From Fibrobacterota bacterium (GTDB taxonomy: Bacteria; Fibrobacterota; Chitinivibrionia; Chitinivibrionales; JANQEN01), in assembly GCA_030619215.1 (NCBI GenBank), contig JAUXBV010000031.1:1-13275 (forward strand): a DNA stretch of 13,275 nt, given 5' to 3'. Below are positions 1 to 6,594 of this stretch, in pieces. The translations under genes were made by a program, and so were the position numbers. Under the pieces are notes generated by a model, which made no database searches, had not been told where the DNA came from, and worked only from the letters and a program-made list of their open reading frames with translations. Positions within the stretch are counted from its first letter, which is position 1. The number at the start of each line of letters is the position of its first letter.

Positions 1-88
1 AAGATAAATGATTTTAATTATATTGCCTATGTAAATAACAATTTGTAAAGTTTATTATATAGTTTTTATATTTTTTTATTTACGATAT
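1..88. other. AT-rich region downstream of the first lipase gene
   Basis: It holds no open frame of note and no GC-rich hairpin. I see no recognisable terminator for the aas-lipase operon within the window. Confidence 0.3.
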
Positions 89-868
89 TTAGGTTTGAAA
101 ATTTCCTTTCTTCAGGAAGCAGGCCACATCTTTTATTATTTTTTTATTTAACATTATAAAGGTGTGACTAACCTCAATAACCTCAAAGTCTATCATACCT
201 TCTACACGAGCGCTTTTTACTGCAACTATTCCATCATCATCTCCTGGAATAATCATAGCACCCGGAATGTTAAAGGCTTTGTTTCCCGTAATAATCCCAA
301 CTTCATATTCGACGAGACCGAGGGAGTGGACAATACCGCTGCTGTCTGTGCCTAGCTGATTGAATGCCGGGCCGAAGATACTTTCCATTGTCACATTTGA
401 CTTGAATGCGTCAACAATTTCAGAACCGTTATTCGGCGGTGAGAGCATGACCACACGTCCGAGGTTTAGTTCCTCGATGTGGTTTTTTAAATAATACCGG
501 GTAACAATGCCACCCATTGAATGGGTGACAAAGTGGATCTTTCTTTCCGGATCAATACAGCGGGTTGTTATAACACTGTCAAGAAAGGTTTCCGCTATTG
601 TCGGGATATCGTACAGTGTTGATGGGTAATTGACATTTATTACAGTATAGCCCTGCTTGTGCAATTCTTTCGCTAAAGGGGTCATTGAATAAGAAAATCC
701 GCCAATACCGTGGAGAAGTACCACATAATCGTGTCCCGAATCAGGATAGCATTCTATTGTAAAACGAGTGCTTACAGCTCTGTAAAGAGCAGTACCGGCA
801 ATTGACAATATAACAATAAATGTGAAGATTAATTTTGCATTTGATTTTATAACTTTTCGCATTTTCAT
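89..868 (-). CDS. Membrane-anchored alpha/beta-hydrolase, lipase-like
   Basis: This 259-residue protein is a serine hydrolase of the triacylglycerol lipase/PGAP1-like alpha/beta-hydrolase type. Residues 12-30 form a single hydrophobic segment, so the enzyme is probably tethered to the membrane or exported, with the catalytic domain outside the cytoplasm. The oxyanion-loop motif LLHGIGG lies at 51-57 and the nucleophile elbow THSMGG at 115-120 (Ser117). The acid is probably one of Asp210-212 in PGDDDG, and the base His235 in VSHTF, so the triad order Ser-Asp-His is complete. A substrate cannot be read from the sequence; an acyl ester of a lipid is likely. It follows the acyltransferase gene by 42 bp on the same strand and is probably co-transcribed with it. 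It is paralogous to the hydrolase at 7557-8264, sharing THSMGG, VMLSPPN and GDDDG. The Shine-Dalgarno sequence is weak. Confidence 0.85.
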   Translation of the reverse strand: MKMRKVIKSNAKLIFTFIVILSIAGTALYRAVSTRFTIECYPDSGHDYVVLLHGIGGFSYSMTPLAKELHKQGYTVINVNYPSTLYDIPTIAETFLDSVITTRCIDPERKIHFVTHSMGGIVTRYYLKNHIEELNLGRVVMLSPPNNGSEIVDAFKSNVTMESIFGPAFNQLGTDSSGIVHSLGLVEYEVGIITGNKAFNIPGAMIIPGDDDGIVAVKSARVEGMIDFEVIEVSHTFIMLNKKIIKDVACFLKKGNFQT

Positions 869-910
869 TATAGAAGTTCCATTTTGAAGGGTTGATATTG
901 CATGTTATTC

Positions 911-3139
911 TTACGCAGCCATTTCAAGAACCCGAGCTTCGCTCTTTTGGGCAGCTATCTGTTTCAGTGCTTTCAGGTCTATCTTGCCGCTGCCGAGAAC
1001 TGGAATTTCGTCAATTTGATAATACGCATCATGGCCCGGTTTCCACAGATTCGGGATATCTGCGTTATCGAGAATAAGCTTCAGCTTTTCTTCTTCGCCG
1101 GCTTCCGGTGTATAGAGCACTATCAACTTCTCGCCGCGGGTCTCATCAGGTATGGCTGTTACCGCTGCTACCTGGTCATCCGTATCCATTGCTTGCTGAA
1201 TGGTTTCTTCGAGAGCTCCGTGAGGAATCATCTCCCCGCCGATCTTGCTGAAGCGGGAGAGCCGGTCCGTAAGGGTGATGAATCCGTCTTCATCGATTTT
1301 TGCTATGTCGCCGGTATTGTACCAGCCGTCCCGAATAACTTTCAGGGTGCGCTCTGGCTGGTGCAGGTATCCTTCCATGACATTGGGACCCTTGACAAGC
1401 AGAAGCCCGGGTTTGCCGTTTTGTACTTTTTCGCCGGTGTCCGGATCAACGATCTTAACCGCAATACCGTACAGCGGCCTGCCGATCGTTCCTTCTTTGT
1501 TTCCGATGCAGTGTTTTTTGCCGATTGTTACATCAGGGACATTGAGGCTTGCAACAGGTGACAGCTCGGTTGCGCCAAAGCCTTCCACAGGGCGGATACC
1601 GAATTTTTCATAGAACTTATCAGAGAGATTTTTCTTCAACTTCTCAGCACCGACAACCACCAGCCTTAGTGTCTGAAAATCACCTTTTGTAGCCTTGCGC
1701 ACGTAGGTCTTTAAAAAGGTTGGTGTTGCCATAAGAATTGTGGATCTGTTTTTTCTTACCACTTTTGCAATATTTTCACCATCCAGCGGATTTGGATGAT
1801 AGCTTACCTTGAAACCGGTGAGAATGGGAAACCATAGTGTGGCAGTGAAGCCGAATGAGTGGAAGAAAGGCAATGCAGCGCACATGCCATCGGTTTTGCC
1901 GAGTGTTATTGCATAGTTAAGTGATTCTATATTTGAAATGATGTTGTGATGTGAGAGAACAATTCCTTTGGGCTCCGCAGTGCTTCCGGATGAAAAAAGA
2001 ATCGTTGCGCAGGAATCCGGTGAGAATGTTTTCTCGCCTGCGAGTACCGCTTTTGGAAAAAAGAGCGCTTTAACCATTGCAACCACCTTCTGCCGCGAGG
2101 TGACACTTTTCAGGATGTCTTCAACAAAGATCATTGAATCGGGCAGGTCGTTTCTGTTCAGCTTTGCAATGAATTTTTTTGAGGTTATAATTGTCTGCAA
2201 ATTGCACTGTGATATTACGCTTTGAATTAATTTGGTTGAGGCTGTAAAGTTGATGTTCACCGGTATTTTCTGAGCGAGGGTGCAGGCAATATTGACAAGC
2301 GCGCCACCGACAGTTGCCGGAAGCAGAATTCCGATCATCTGCTCGTTCTTATACCTTTTTTTAAGAATATCTGCCAACATTATCGAGCCTATCAGGGTTT
2401 TTCCGAAGCTGAGCTGCTTGCCTGTGGTATCATTCATGGCCATGTCCCGCCGGTTGCGGCGTGCTGAAGCAATAAAATTATAAGCAAGGGACTTTCTCTC
2501 CTTTTTCTTATAATTAAAGGAATCCGCTGCAAGCTCCTGTAGTTTTATACGGACCTCGTCAGGCTCAACATCCGGTTTGCAGGGCTCGCCGAAGATAACC
2601 TGAACAGTATGCTTATTAAATGACGGGAATCTGTAGAAGAGTTTACCGCCGTAATAGCTGAATGAGCTTCCCCATGAGCCGTCTATATGAACGGGAATAA
2701 CCGGGTATGAGGAATCTTCGACTATTCTCTGATATCCCTTTTTAATCTTTCCTAAAAAGCCGCTGCGGCTGATGGCGCCTTCGGGGAATATGCAAACGCT
2801 CTCTCCGTTGTCAAGAGCTTTTCGGGCTGCCCGTATGGAATCCTGTATTGCGCGGGGGCCGTCTGTGTGGGATGTTGGGATAACCCGGAAAAGTTTCATG
2901 AGGGATTTGACAAGCGGGGCATTATAGTGGTCTCGTGACATGATGAAGCGGACAGGCCGTTTTAATGCCGCTGTTATTAAGAGAGCATCTATCCATGAGT
3001 AGTGGCTGCATACATAAAGCGCAGGCCTGTTGTTTTTTACCTTCTCCAAACCATGTACATTAAAGCGATAAACTGTCCTAATTATAAGATTGGCTATCAA
3101 GCTTAATGTTGATTCAATTTTTTGGTTAATAAATTTCAT
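911..3139 (-). CDS. aas: Bifunctional acylglycerophospholipid acyltransferase / acyl-ACP synthetase (Aas-like)
   Basis: This is a two-domain enzyme of 742 residues, close to the length of E. coli Aas (about 719). The N-terminal PlsC/LPLAT domain (about 20-210) has the HX4D catalytic motif at His46-Asp51 (SHYSWID) and the phosphate-binding FPEGAISR block at 118-125. The C-terminal part (about 240-735) is an AMP-forming acyl-activating enzyme with the P-loop SSGST at 383-387, FGATE at 521-525, TGD at 609-611, DRLSR at 625-629 and the adenylation lysine Lys719 in GSGKID. Aas proteins activate a free fatty acid with ATP, load it on acyl carrier protein and re-acylate lysophospholipid at the inner membrane. 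There is no fused MFS flippase and no lplT neighbour. The ATG at 3139 has AGGAGA 7 nt upstream. It is the first gene of an operon with the lipase at 89-868, behind a candidate sigma-54 promoter. Confidence 0.92.
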   Translation of the reverse strand: MKFINQKIESTLSLIANLIIRTVYRFNVHGLEKVKNNRPALYVCSHYSWIDALLITAALKRPVRFIMSRDHYNAPLVKSLMKLFRVIPTSHTDGPRAIQDSIRAARKALDNGESVCIFPEGAISRSGFLGKIKKGYQRIVEDSSYPVIPVHIDGSWGSSFSYYGGKLFYRFPSFNKHTVQVIFGEPCKPDVEPDEVRIKLQELAADSFNYKKKERKSLAYNFIASARRNRRDMAMNDTTGKQLSFGKTLIGSIMLADILKKRYKNEQMIGILLPATVGGALVNIACTLAQKIPVNINFTASTKLIQSVISQCNLQTIITSKKFIAKLNRNDLPDSMIFVEDILKSVTSRQKVVAMVKALFFPKAVLAGEKTFSPDSCATILFSSGSTAEPKGIVLSHHNIISNIESLNYAITLGKTDGMCAALPFFHSFGFTATLWFPILTGFKVSYHPNPLDGENIAKVVRKNRSTILMATPTFLKTYVRKATKGDFQTLRLVVVGAEKLKKNLSDKFYEKFGIRPVEGFGATELSPVASLNVPDVTIGKKHCIGNKEGTIGRPLYGIAVKIVDPDTGEKVQNGKPGLLLVKGPNVMEGYLHQPERTLKVIRDGWYNTGDIAKIDEDGFITLTDRLSRFSKIGGEMIPHGALEETIQQAMDTDDQVAAVTAIPDETRGEKLIVLYTPEAGEEEKLKLILDNADIPNLWKPGHDAYYQIDEIPVLGSGKIDLKALKQIAAQKSEARVLEMAA

Positions 3140-3146
3140 AATAATT

Positions 3147-3152
3147 TCTCCT
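3147..3152 (-). promoter_or_regulatory. Ribosome binding site of the aas-like gene
   Basis: AGGAGA on the minus strand lies 7 nt before the ATG at 3139. It is the strongest Shine-Dalgarno match in this operon and fixes the start of the acyltransferase. Confidence 0.75.
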
Positions 3153-3189
3153 GAAAGTTTGTGAGTTTCCTTTTTGCCCTATAATAAAC

Positions 3190-3205
3190 TCAAAAGGCGT
3201 GCCAA
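3190..3205 (-). promoter_or_regulatory. Candidate sigma-54 (-24/-12) promoter of the aas-lipase operon
   Basis: The minus strand reads TTGGCACGCCTTTTGA. Compared with the sigma-54 consensus TTGGCACG-N4-TTGC, every conserved position matches except the last (A instead of C), and the GG-to-GA spacing is exact. Initiation about 12 nt downstream, near 3178, would give a leader of about 39 nt carrying the AGGAGA ribosome binding site. A sigma-54 activator gene lies immediately upstream in the opposite orientation. A weaker alternative is a sigma-70 reading using TTGGCA and TATAGG with a 16-bp spacer over the same bases. Confidence 0.65.
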
Positions 3206-3257
3206 CTGAAAAACATCTCATTTTTAAGGGATTTGGGGCCTTCTTATGATCGAAAGA

Positions 3258-3296
3258 TTGCGTTTTTGCAACCATTAAATAAATTTGCAACCATTA
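3258..3296. promoter_or_regulatory. Candidate enhancer (UAS) with a 13-bp direct repeat
   Basis: TTTGCAACCATTA occurs twice without mismatch, at 3265-3277 and 3284-3296, with a 19-bp period. The first copy overlaps an interrupted palindrome, TTGC-GTTTTT-GCAA, at 3258-3271. The block lies about 53-91 bp upstream of the -24 element, roughly -80 to -118 from the expected start site. That is the usual position for the binding sites of sigma-54 activators. The likely ligand, by inference from location, is the Fis-type helix-turn-helix of the protein encoded at 3352-4851. Confidence 0.5.
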
Positions 3297-3351
3297 TGTG
3301 ATTAATTGGATAAACCGCATAAAATTTTAATGGACAAATTATGTACCCTTT

Positions 3352-4851
3352 ATGTACATTATTTGTATGGAACAATACAGCCTAACCCTGCAGGAGCGGG
3401 AGCTCTTTTCTCTGGTAACCCGTGCTTCAATGGTAAACCATTTTGATGAAGAGCGGCTTCTCATTGACCGGCAGATAGCAAAAGCCCCTGATACATTCTT
3501 TGGTAAAGAACTGCTCGTCAAAGTCATTGATAGAATCAGCGGTGCAATTCAAACCCTGGAACGTGAGCAGCGCGCAAATGTTCAGATGTATCAGGGCGAA
3601 GACCGCAGGCTTGTGGAATTCACTTTTCTATTTGAGATATTTCACAGGTTCATGGAGGAGTTTGACCTGCTTATTATCGATCAGATCAGAAGGGACGAAG
3701 TCTCAATACAGGTTCCCTTTATCGATAATGCGATTAAAACATTTCAGGAGCGCGGCTTTACATCGGAGCAGGCCATTCAATACTTCGCCAATTTTTTCCA
3801 ACTGAGGCGGGCTTACTACTTTATCAAACAGAGGCTTGTCGGAACAAGCCCCTGCATGCAGCGGCTGAGGGTTGACTTGTGGAACAATGTCTTTACCTGC
3901 AACCAGCTCTTTTTCAAGGACTATCTCATTACGAGAATGGAGGATTTCTCCACACTTATTCTTGGTGAGACCGGGACGGGTAAAGGAACCGCAGCAGTAG
4001 CAATCGGCCGTTCCGGCTTCATACCTTTTGATATAAAAACAAAGACCTTTGCAGAAAGCTTTACCAGGGCATTCGTTTCCCTCAACCTCTCCCAGTTTCC
4101 CGAAACCCTCATTGAATCCGAGCTCTTCGGACACAGGAAAGGTGCCTTTACCGGTGCGATTGAGGCGCATGACGGTATCTTTGCAAAGTGCAGCCCTTAT
4201 GGCGCCATCTTCCTCGATGAGATCGGCGATGCGTCAATACCAATACAGATAAAGCTCCTGCACGTTTTACAGGACAGGACATTCACTCCTGTGGGAAGCC
4301 ATAAAAAGATCCGGTTCTCCGGCAGGGTTATAGCTGCAACAAACAAAGATATCAACACCCTTCGCCGGCAGGACAAATTCAGGGATGACTTCTATTACCG
4401 CCTCTGCTCGGATATCATTAAAGTGCCGTTGCTCTATGAACGAATTGCCGAAAACGAAAAGGAGCTCGAAGATCTCATCAATCACGTGGTAATACAAATT
4501 GTCGGTGTTGAAAACCCGGGACTTGTCAAACAGGTACTTTCGATAATTGATAAAAAGCTTGGGAAGAATTACAGATGGCCCGGCAATGTGCGTGAGCTTG
4601 AACAGTGTGTTCGCAGAATCATCCTCAAGCAGGATTATGAGGGCGATGTTTTTCAGACCAGCCATGACCCCGTATCAAAACTTGTTGACGACATCCGGAA
4701 TGAGACGATTGATGCATCATGCCTGCTTAGTAAATACTGCGGGTTTTTGTACCGGCGTCATGGATCGTATGAGGCGGTCAGCAAGATTGTTGGGCTGGAT
4801 AGGAGGACAGTGAAGAGGTATATCGAGAAGAGCGAGACAAATGTGAATTAG
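3352..4851 (+). CDS. Sigma-54-dependent transcriptional activator (AAA+ enhancer-binding protein)
   Basis: This 499-residue bacterial enhancer-binding protein hydrolyses ATP to open sigma-54 RNA polymerase complexes. The AAA+ domain spans about 165-430, with Walker A GETGTGKG at 205-212, the sigma-54 contact loop GAFTGA at 264-269, Walker B IFLDE at 286-290, sensor I AATNKD at 328-333, an arginine-finger region FRDDFYYRL at 343-351 and sensor II PGNVREL at 410-416. A Fis-type helix-turn-helix lies at about 471-493. The first 165 residues look helical and I do not recognise them as a response-receiver, GAF, PAS or CARF domain. The stretch from the Walker A lysine to GAFTGA is 52 residues, against about 40 in NtrC. 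The start is uncertain: ATG at 3352 or at 3367 (residue 6), neither with a clear ribosome binding site. It diverges from the aas operon and probably controls it. Confidence 0.9.
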   Translation: MYIICMEQYSLTLQERELFSLVTRASMVNHFDEERLLIDRQIAKAPDTFFGKELLVKVIDRISGAIQTLEREQRANVQMYQGEDRRLVEFTFLFEIFHRFMEEFDLLIIDQIRRDEVSIQVPFIDNAIKTFQERGFTSEQAIQYFANFFQLRRAYYFIKQRLVGTSPCMQRLRVDLWNNVFTCNQLFFKDYLITRMEDFSTLILGETGTGKGTAAVAIGRSGFIPFDIKTKTFAESFTRAFVSLNLSQFPETLIESELFGHRKGAFTGAIEAHDGIFAKCSPYGAIFLDEIGDASIPIQIKLLHVLQDRTFTPVGSHKKIRFSGRVIAATNKDINTLRRQDKFRDDFYYRLCSDIIKVPLLYERIAENEKELEDLINHVVIQIVGVENPGLVKQVLSIIDKKLGKNYRWPGNVRELEQCVRRIILKQDYEGDVFQTSHDPVSKLVDDIRNETIDASCLLSKYCGFLYRRHGSYEAVSKIVGLDRRTVKRYIEKSETNVN

Positions 4852-4871
4852 TAATTGTTCGGAATTAGCGA

Positions 4872-4989
4872 TTTATTTCGTCCTCCTGCTCGTCCTCGCC
4901 TCTTCTTTATTTTCTTTTTTTCGAGGCGAAGTGCCCTTGTGGTGCGAAGTGCCCATGTGGTGCGAAGTGCCCTTGTGGTACGAAATAAA
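4872..4989. repeat. 10-bp inverted repeat enclosing the intergenic repeat block
   Basis: TTTATTTCGT (4872-4881) and ACGAAATAAA (4980-4989) are exact inverted copies separated by 98 bp. Inside, TCGCCTC (4896-4902) pairs with GAGGCGA (4923-4929). The element lies between two convergent genes, where a bidirectional terminator would be expected, but neither stem resembles a compact GC-rich hairpin with a U tract. Confidence 0.55.
4926..4979. repeat. Three tandem copies of an 18-bp unit
   Basis: The unit GCGAAGTGCCCTTGTGGT occurs at 4926-4943, 4944-4961 (one substitution, T to A) and 4962-4979, followed by a partial copy ACGAA. Its period is a multiple of three. In one plus-strand frame it reads AKCPCG three times, but that frame has no start codon after its upstream stop at 4866-4868. 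It is probably an intergenic tandem repeat, not a gene. Confidence 0.85.
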
Positions 4990-5055
4990 AGATTTTATGG
5001 GTATTTACGGGTAGTTTTTTGGGTATTTTATTGAATTATGCTATGAAGGGTATAA

Positions 5056-6099
5056 TTAAGGAGAGTCTTTTTGAATTATTTCCGTACCCGAAAGCAGCCA
5101 CCTCTCTCCCCACGTAAGCACTATTGCCTTTTCCTCCGGAATATCTTTCATTTTTTTATAGGCAAAATCGTATGACCATCGCATAGGGGCTGGAAATTTA
5201 TCGCTGTGACTCAGCTCCATTACATGAGAAACAAAAGTTATCCCCGGATTAATATGGTTGACAGCTTTAATAAGAGGCATCGGCAGTTGTACATGAACTA
5301 TGTATATATCAACATATCTATCCGGCTTCATCTTTCTCATTGCGTTTCCATCGCCGGAGTGATAGATGGTATAACAGGTATCGTCATCTTCGCAATCGAT
5401 TTGAAACATGAGCATGTTATTGGTGCTGAGTAAGGGTAGGTGCCGGTGGTGGTCTCCGATGTCAATCTTTACCCTTACACTGCCGAACTTGAATTCCCGT
5501 GCTTTTTTGACAATAGTGCTTCCCCTATAACCCCGCGTTATTACCGGCTTGCCGGCATTTATCATTGCGTCAAGGAGTTTTTCGGAGAAATGGTCGTGAT
5601 GCTGGTGGGTGACAAGTAAAAAGTCCAGATGCCTCTCCAATTTCTCTGCATCCCTGCAGTGCAGGTCGATTCCAAAACAAGCATTGTTGGTTTTGAATAC
5701 ATACCCCATGTTGTAAAAATGCCAGACCACCATTCCCTTTTTTACTTCTGTTGTATGTATCTCCCCTATTGCATTCACGATGCATTTCCGAAGATACCCT
5801 AATGCGTAATACTTTAATTCCAGAGAATCAGCCAGGGAGCTGTCTTTCTCCCAGGATTTCATATACCTGTAATAAACTCGCGCAGGAAGTTTACTGCAAG
5901 CCTCCTGAATGACGTTCAAAAATCCTTTTCTTGCTTTTCTGTCATGGATGCTGATAGAGTCTTGCCCAATTAGAAAATAGATTTCCTCTAATTTCTTATT
6001 AAGTTCATGGTCAGGCTGCACACCACAACAGGCTTCATGAAAAATGAAAAATACAGGTAATATTAAGTACCAGGGGATATTACTTTTTAATGTGGTCAT
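5056..6099 (-). CDS. Exported metallo-beta-lactamase-fold protein
   Basis: Numbered from the ATG at 6099, this 347-residue protein starts with a hydrophobic signal segment at about 8-24, so it is probably exported. The MBL-fold signature THQHHDH lies at 164-170 and supplies the first metal ligands (HxHxDH). A second metal-bridging aspartate is likely in HSGDG at 247-251, and a histidine in VSHVMELSH near 290-298 is a candidate last ligand. The layout resembles the UlaG/YtnP-like stand-alone hydrolases, but the substrate cannot be read. The open frame extends 35 codons upstream to a TTG at 6204. I reject that start because the extension overlaps the GxxExxY remnant in another frame and would place charged residues before the signal segment. 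No clear ribosome binding site precedes 6099. The gene is convergent with the activator at 3352-4851. Confidence 0.8.
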   Translation of the reverse strand: MTTLKSNIPWYLILPVFFIFHEACCGVQPDHELNKKLEEIYFLIGQDSISIHDRKARKGFLNVIQEACSKLPARVYYRYMKSWEKDSSLADSLELKYYALGYLRKCIVNAIGEIHTTEVKKGMVVWHFYNMGYVFKTNNACFGIDLHCRDAEKLERHLDFLLVTHQHHDHFSEKLLDAMINAGKPVITRGYRGSTIVKKAREFKFGSVRVKIDIGDHHRHLPLLSTNNMLMFQIDCEDDDTCYTIYHSGDGNAMRKMKPDRYVDIYIVHVQLPMPLIKAVNHINPGITFVSHVMELSHSDKFPAPMRWSYDFAYKKMKDIPEEKAIVLTWGERWLLSGTEIIQKDSP

Positions 6100-6136
6100 T
6101 GATATTATAAATAGAAATGATTGAGTTAAAAAAATG

Positions 6137-6160
6137 TCAGAATCAGGATGATCAGGATTA
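6137..6160. repeat. Short CCTGAT-type direct repeat next to the GxxExxY remnant
   Basis: On the minus strand TCCTGAT occurs twice with a 9-bp period and is followed by a degenerate third partial copy (TCTGA). It begins at the stop codon of the GxxExxY remnant. From memory, similar CCTGAT runs often trail GxxExxY genes in other genomes; this is not verified here. Confidence 0.5.
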
Positions 6161-6322
6161 CAACTTCCGGAAAAGTCTCTTAAATTCAAGCTTACAAGCT
6201 CCAAAGTTTATTAATAATCCGATATCAAAGTTATATGCTGTCAAATAGTTAAGTCCCTGTGCAAGGTGCGCGTCCTCGAGTTTAATCATAGCCTTTATTT
6301 CCACCATCACCTTATTTTCCAC
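6158..6322 (-). pseudogene. C-terminal remnant of a GxxExxY-family protein
   Basis: Reading from a GTG at 6322 gives 54 residues that match the C-terminal half of the GxxExxY family (PD-(D/E)XK nuclease-like, role unknown). The matching features are VENKVMVEIKA at 1-11, the HLAQGLNYL block at 19-27, and GLLINFGACKLEFKRL at 35-50. Family members are usually about 125 residues, so roughly the first 65-70 are missing, including the naming motif. In the same frame the reading is open for only five more codons (PFYFL) before a TAA. I therefore call it a truncated gene, although expression of the fragment from GTG cannot be excluded. The family assignment is from recognised motifs, without a database search. 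Confidence 0.7.
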
Positions 6323-6383
6323 TAAAAAGTAAAATGGTTAAAAATGATATTCTCATATTCACACACCTTTCCTTAAATCATAA

Positions 6384-6575
6384 TTAATCAGGGTCAAAAA
6401 CGTTTTTCTCCCGCTTGAACTCATTGATGACATTTCTCTTCATATTAGCAAATGGATTTATTGTTACCTTATCCAGTATCTGCGGTCTGAGGGTAATGAT
6501 CGGCTTTTTACCGGTTCTGCAGTACTTTGCAAAATGTTCGCAGTTATTAAAAAACGGGCGTGGACAATACTGCCT
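6384..6575 (-). pseudogene. C-terminal remnant of an LRAT/NlpC-P60-like protein
   Basis: Between in-frame stops, 63 codons encode a tail typical of the lecithin:retinol acyltransferase-like branch of the NlpC/P60 superfamily. The central feature is FFNNCEHFAKYCRTGKK at residues 8-24, where NCEHF carries the catalytic cysteine (Cys12), followed by a basic tail ending at the TAA 6384-6386. The upstream catalytic histidine of such proteins would lie in the missing N-terminal half. No start codon precedes NCEHF in this frame, and the frame closes 6-8 codons before the motif, just behind the M28 peptidase stop. This is most likely a 5'-deleted gene. It lies directly upstream of another remnant (6158-6322), which makes the interval a decay region. 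Confidence 0.65.
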
Positions 6576-6594
6576 TTAGCTATAACTTAATTTT

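Noticed and set aside
868..903. An 11-codon minus-strand frame whose TAA overlaps the ATG of the lipase at 868 (TAATG), resembling a leader peptide.
   Set aside because: It is too short and lacks a ribosome binding site; such overlaps arise easily in AT-rich spacers, and the upstream gene already provides a route for coupling.
902..1561. A 219-codon plus-strand open frame opposite the acyltransferase gene.
   Set aside because: It lies entirely antisense to a confidently identified gene with intact motifs and its translation shows no recognisable domain; it is a shadow of the codon pattern on the other strand.
3306..3334. Possible sigma-70 promoter for the activator (TTGGAT with TTTAAT or TAAAAT).
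   Set aside because: The spacers are 14 and 8 bp, too short for an ordinary promoter, so I do not annotate one.
3340..3357. TATGTAC repeated with an 11-bp period over the activator start.
   Set aside because: At seven bases in AT-rich DNA, and with the second copy overlapping a start codon, it is not distinguishable from chance as an operator.
4896..4929. Possible intrinsic terminator for the activator gene from TCGCCTC/GAGGCGA.
   Set aside because: The stem is only 7 bp with a 20-nt loop, and the T-rich run lies in the loop and not after the stem.
4870..4956. Minus-strand 28-codon basic frame starting in the middle repeat (MGTSHHKGTS).
   Set aside because: There is no ribosome binding site, it is lysine/arginine-rich low complexity, and it depends wholly on the repeat sequence.
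4869..4988. Plus-strand frame through the 18-bp repeats reading AKCPCG three times, like a small cysteine-rich peptide.
   Set aside because: The frame has no start codon between the stop at 4866-4868 and the repeat, and the upstream part is low-complexity serine and leucine. The triplet period is not enough to call a gene.
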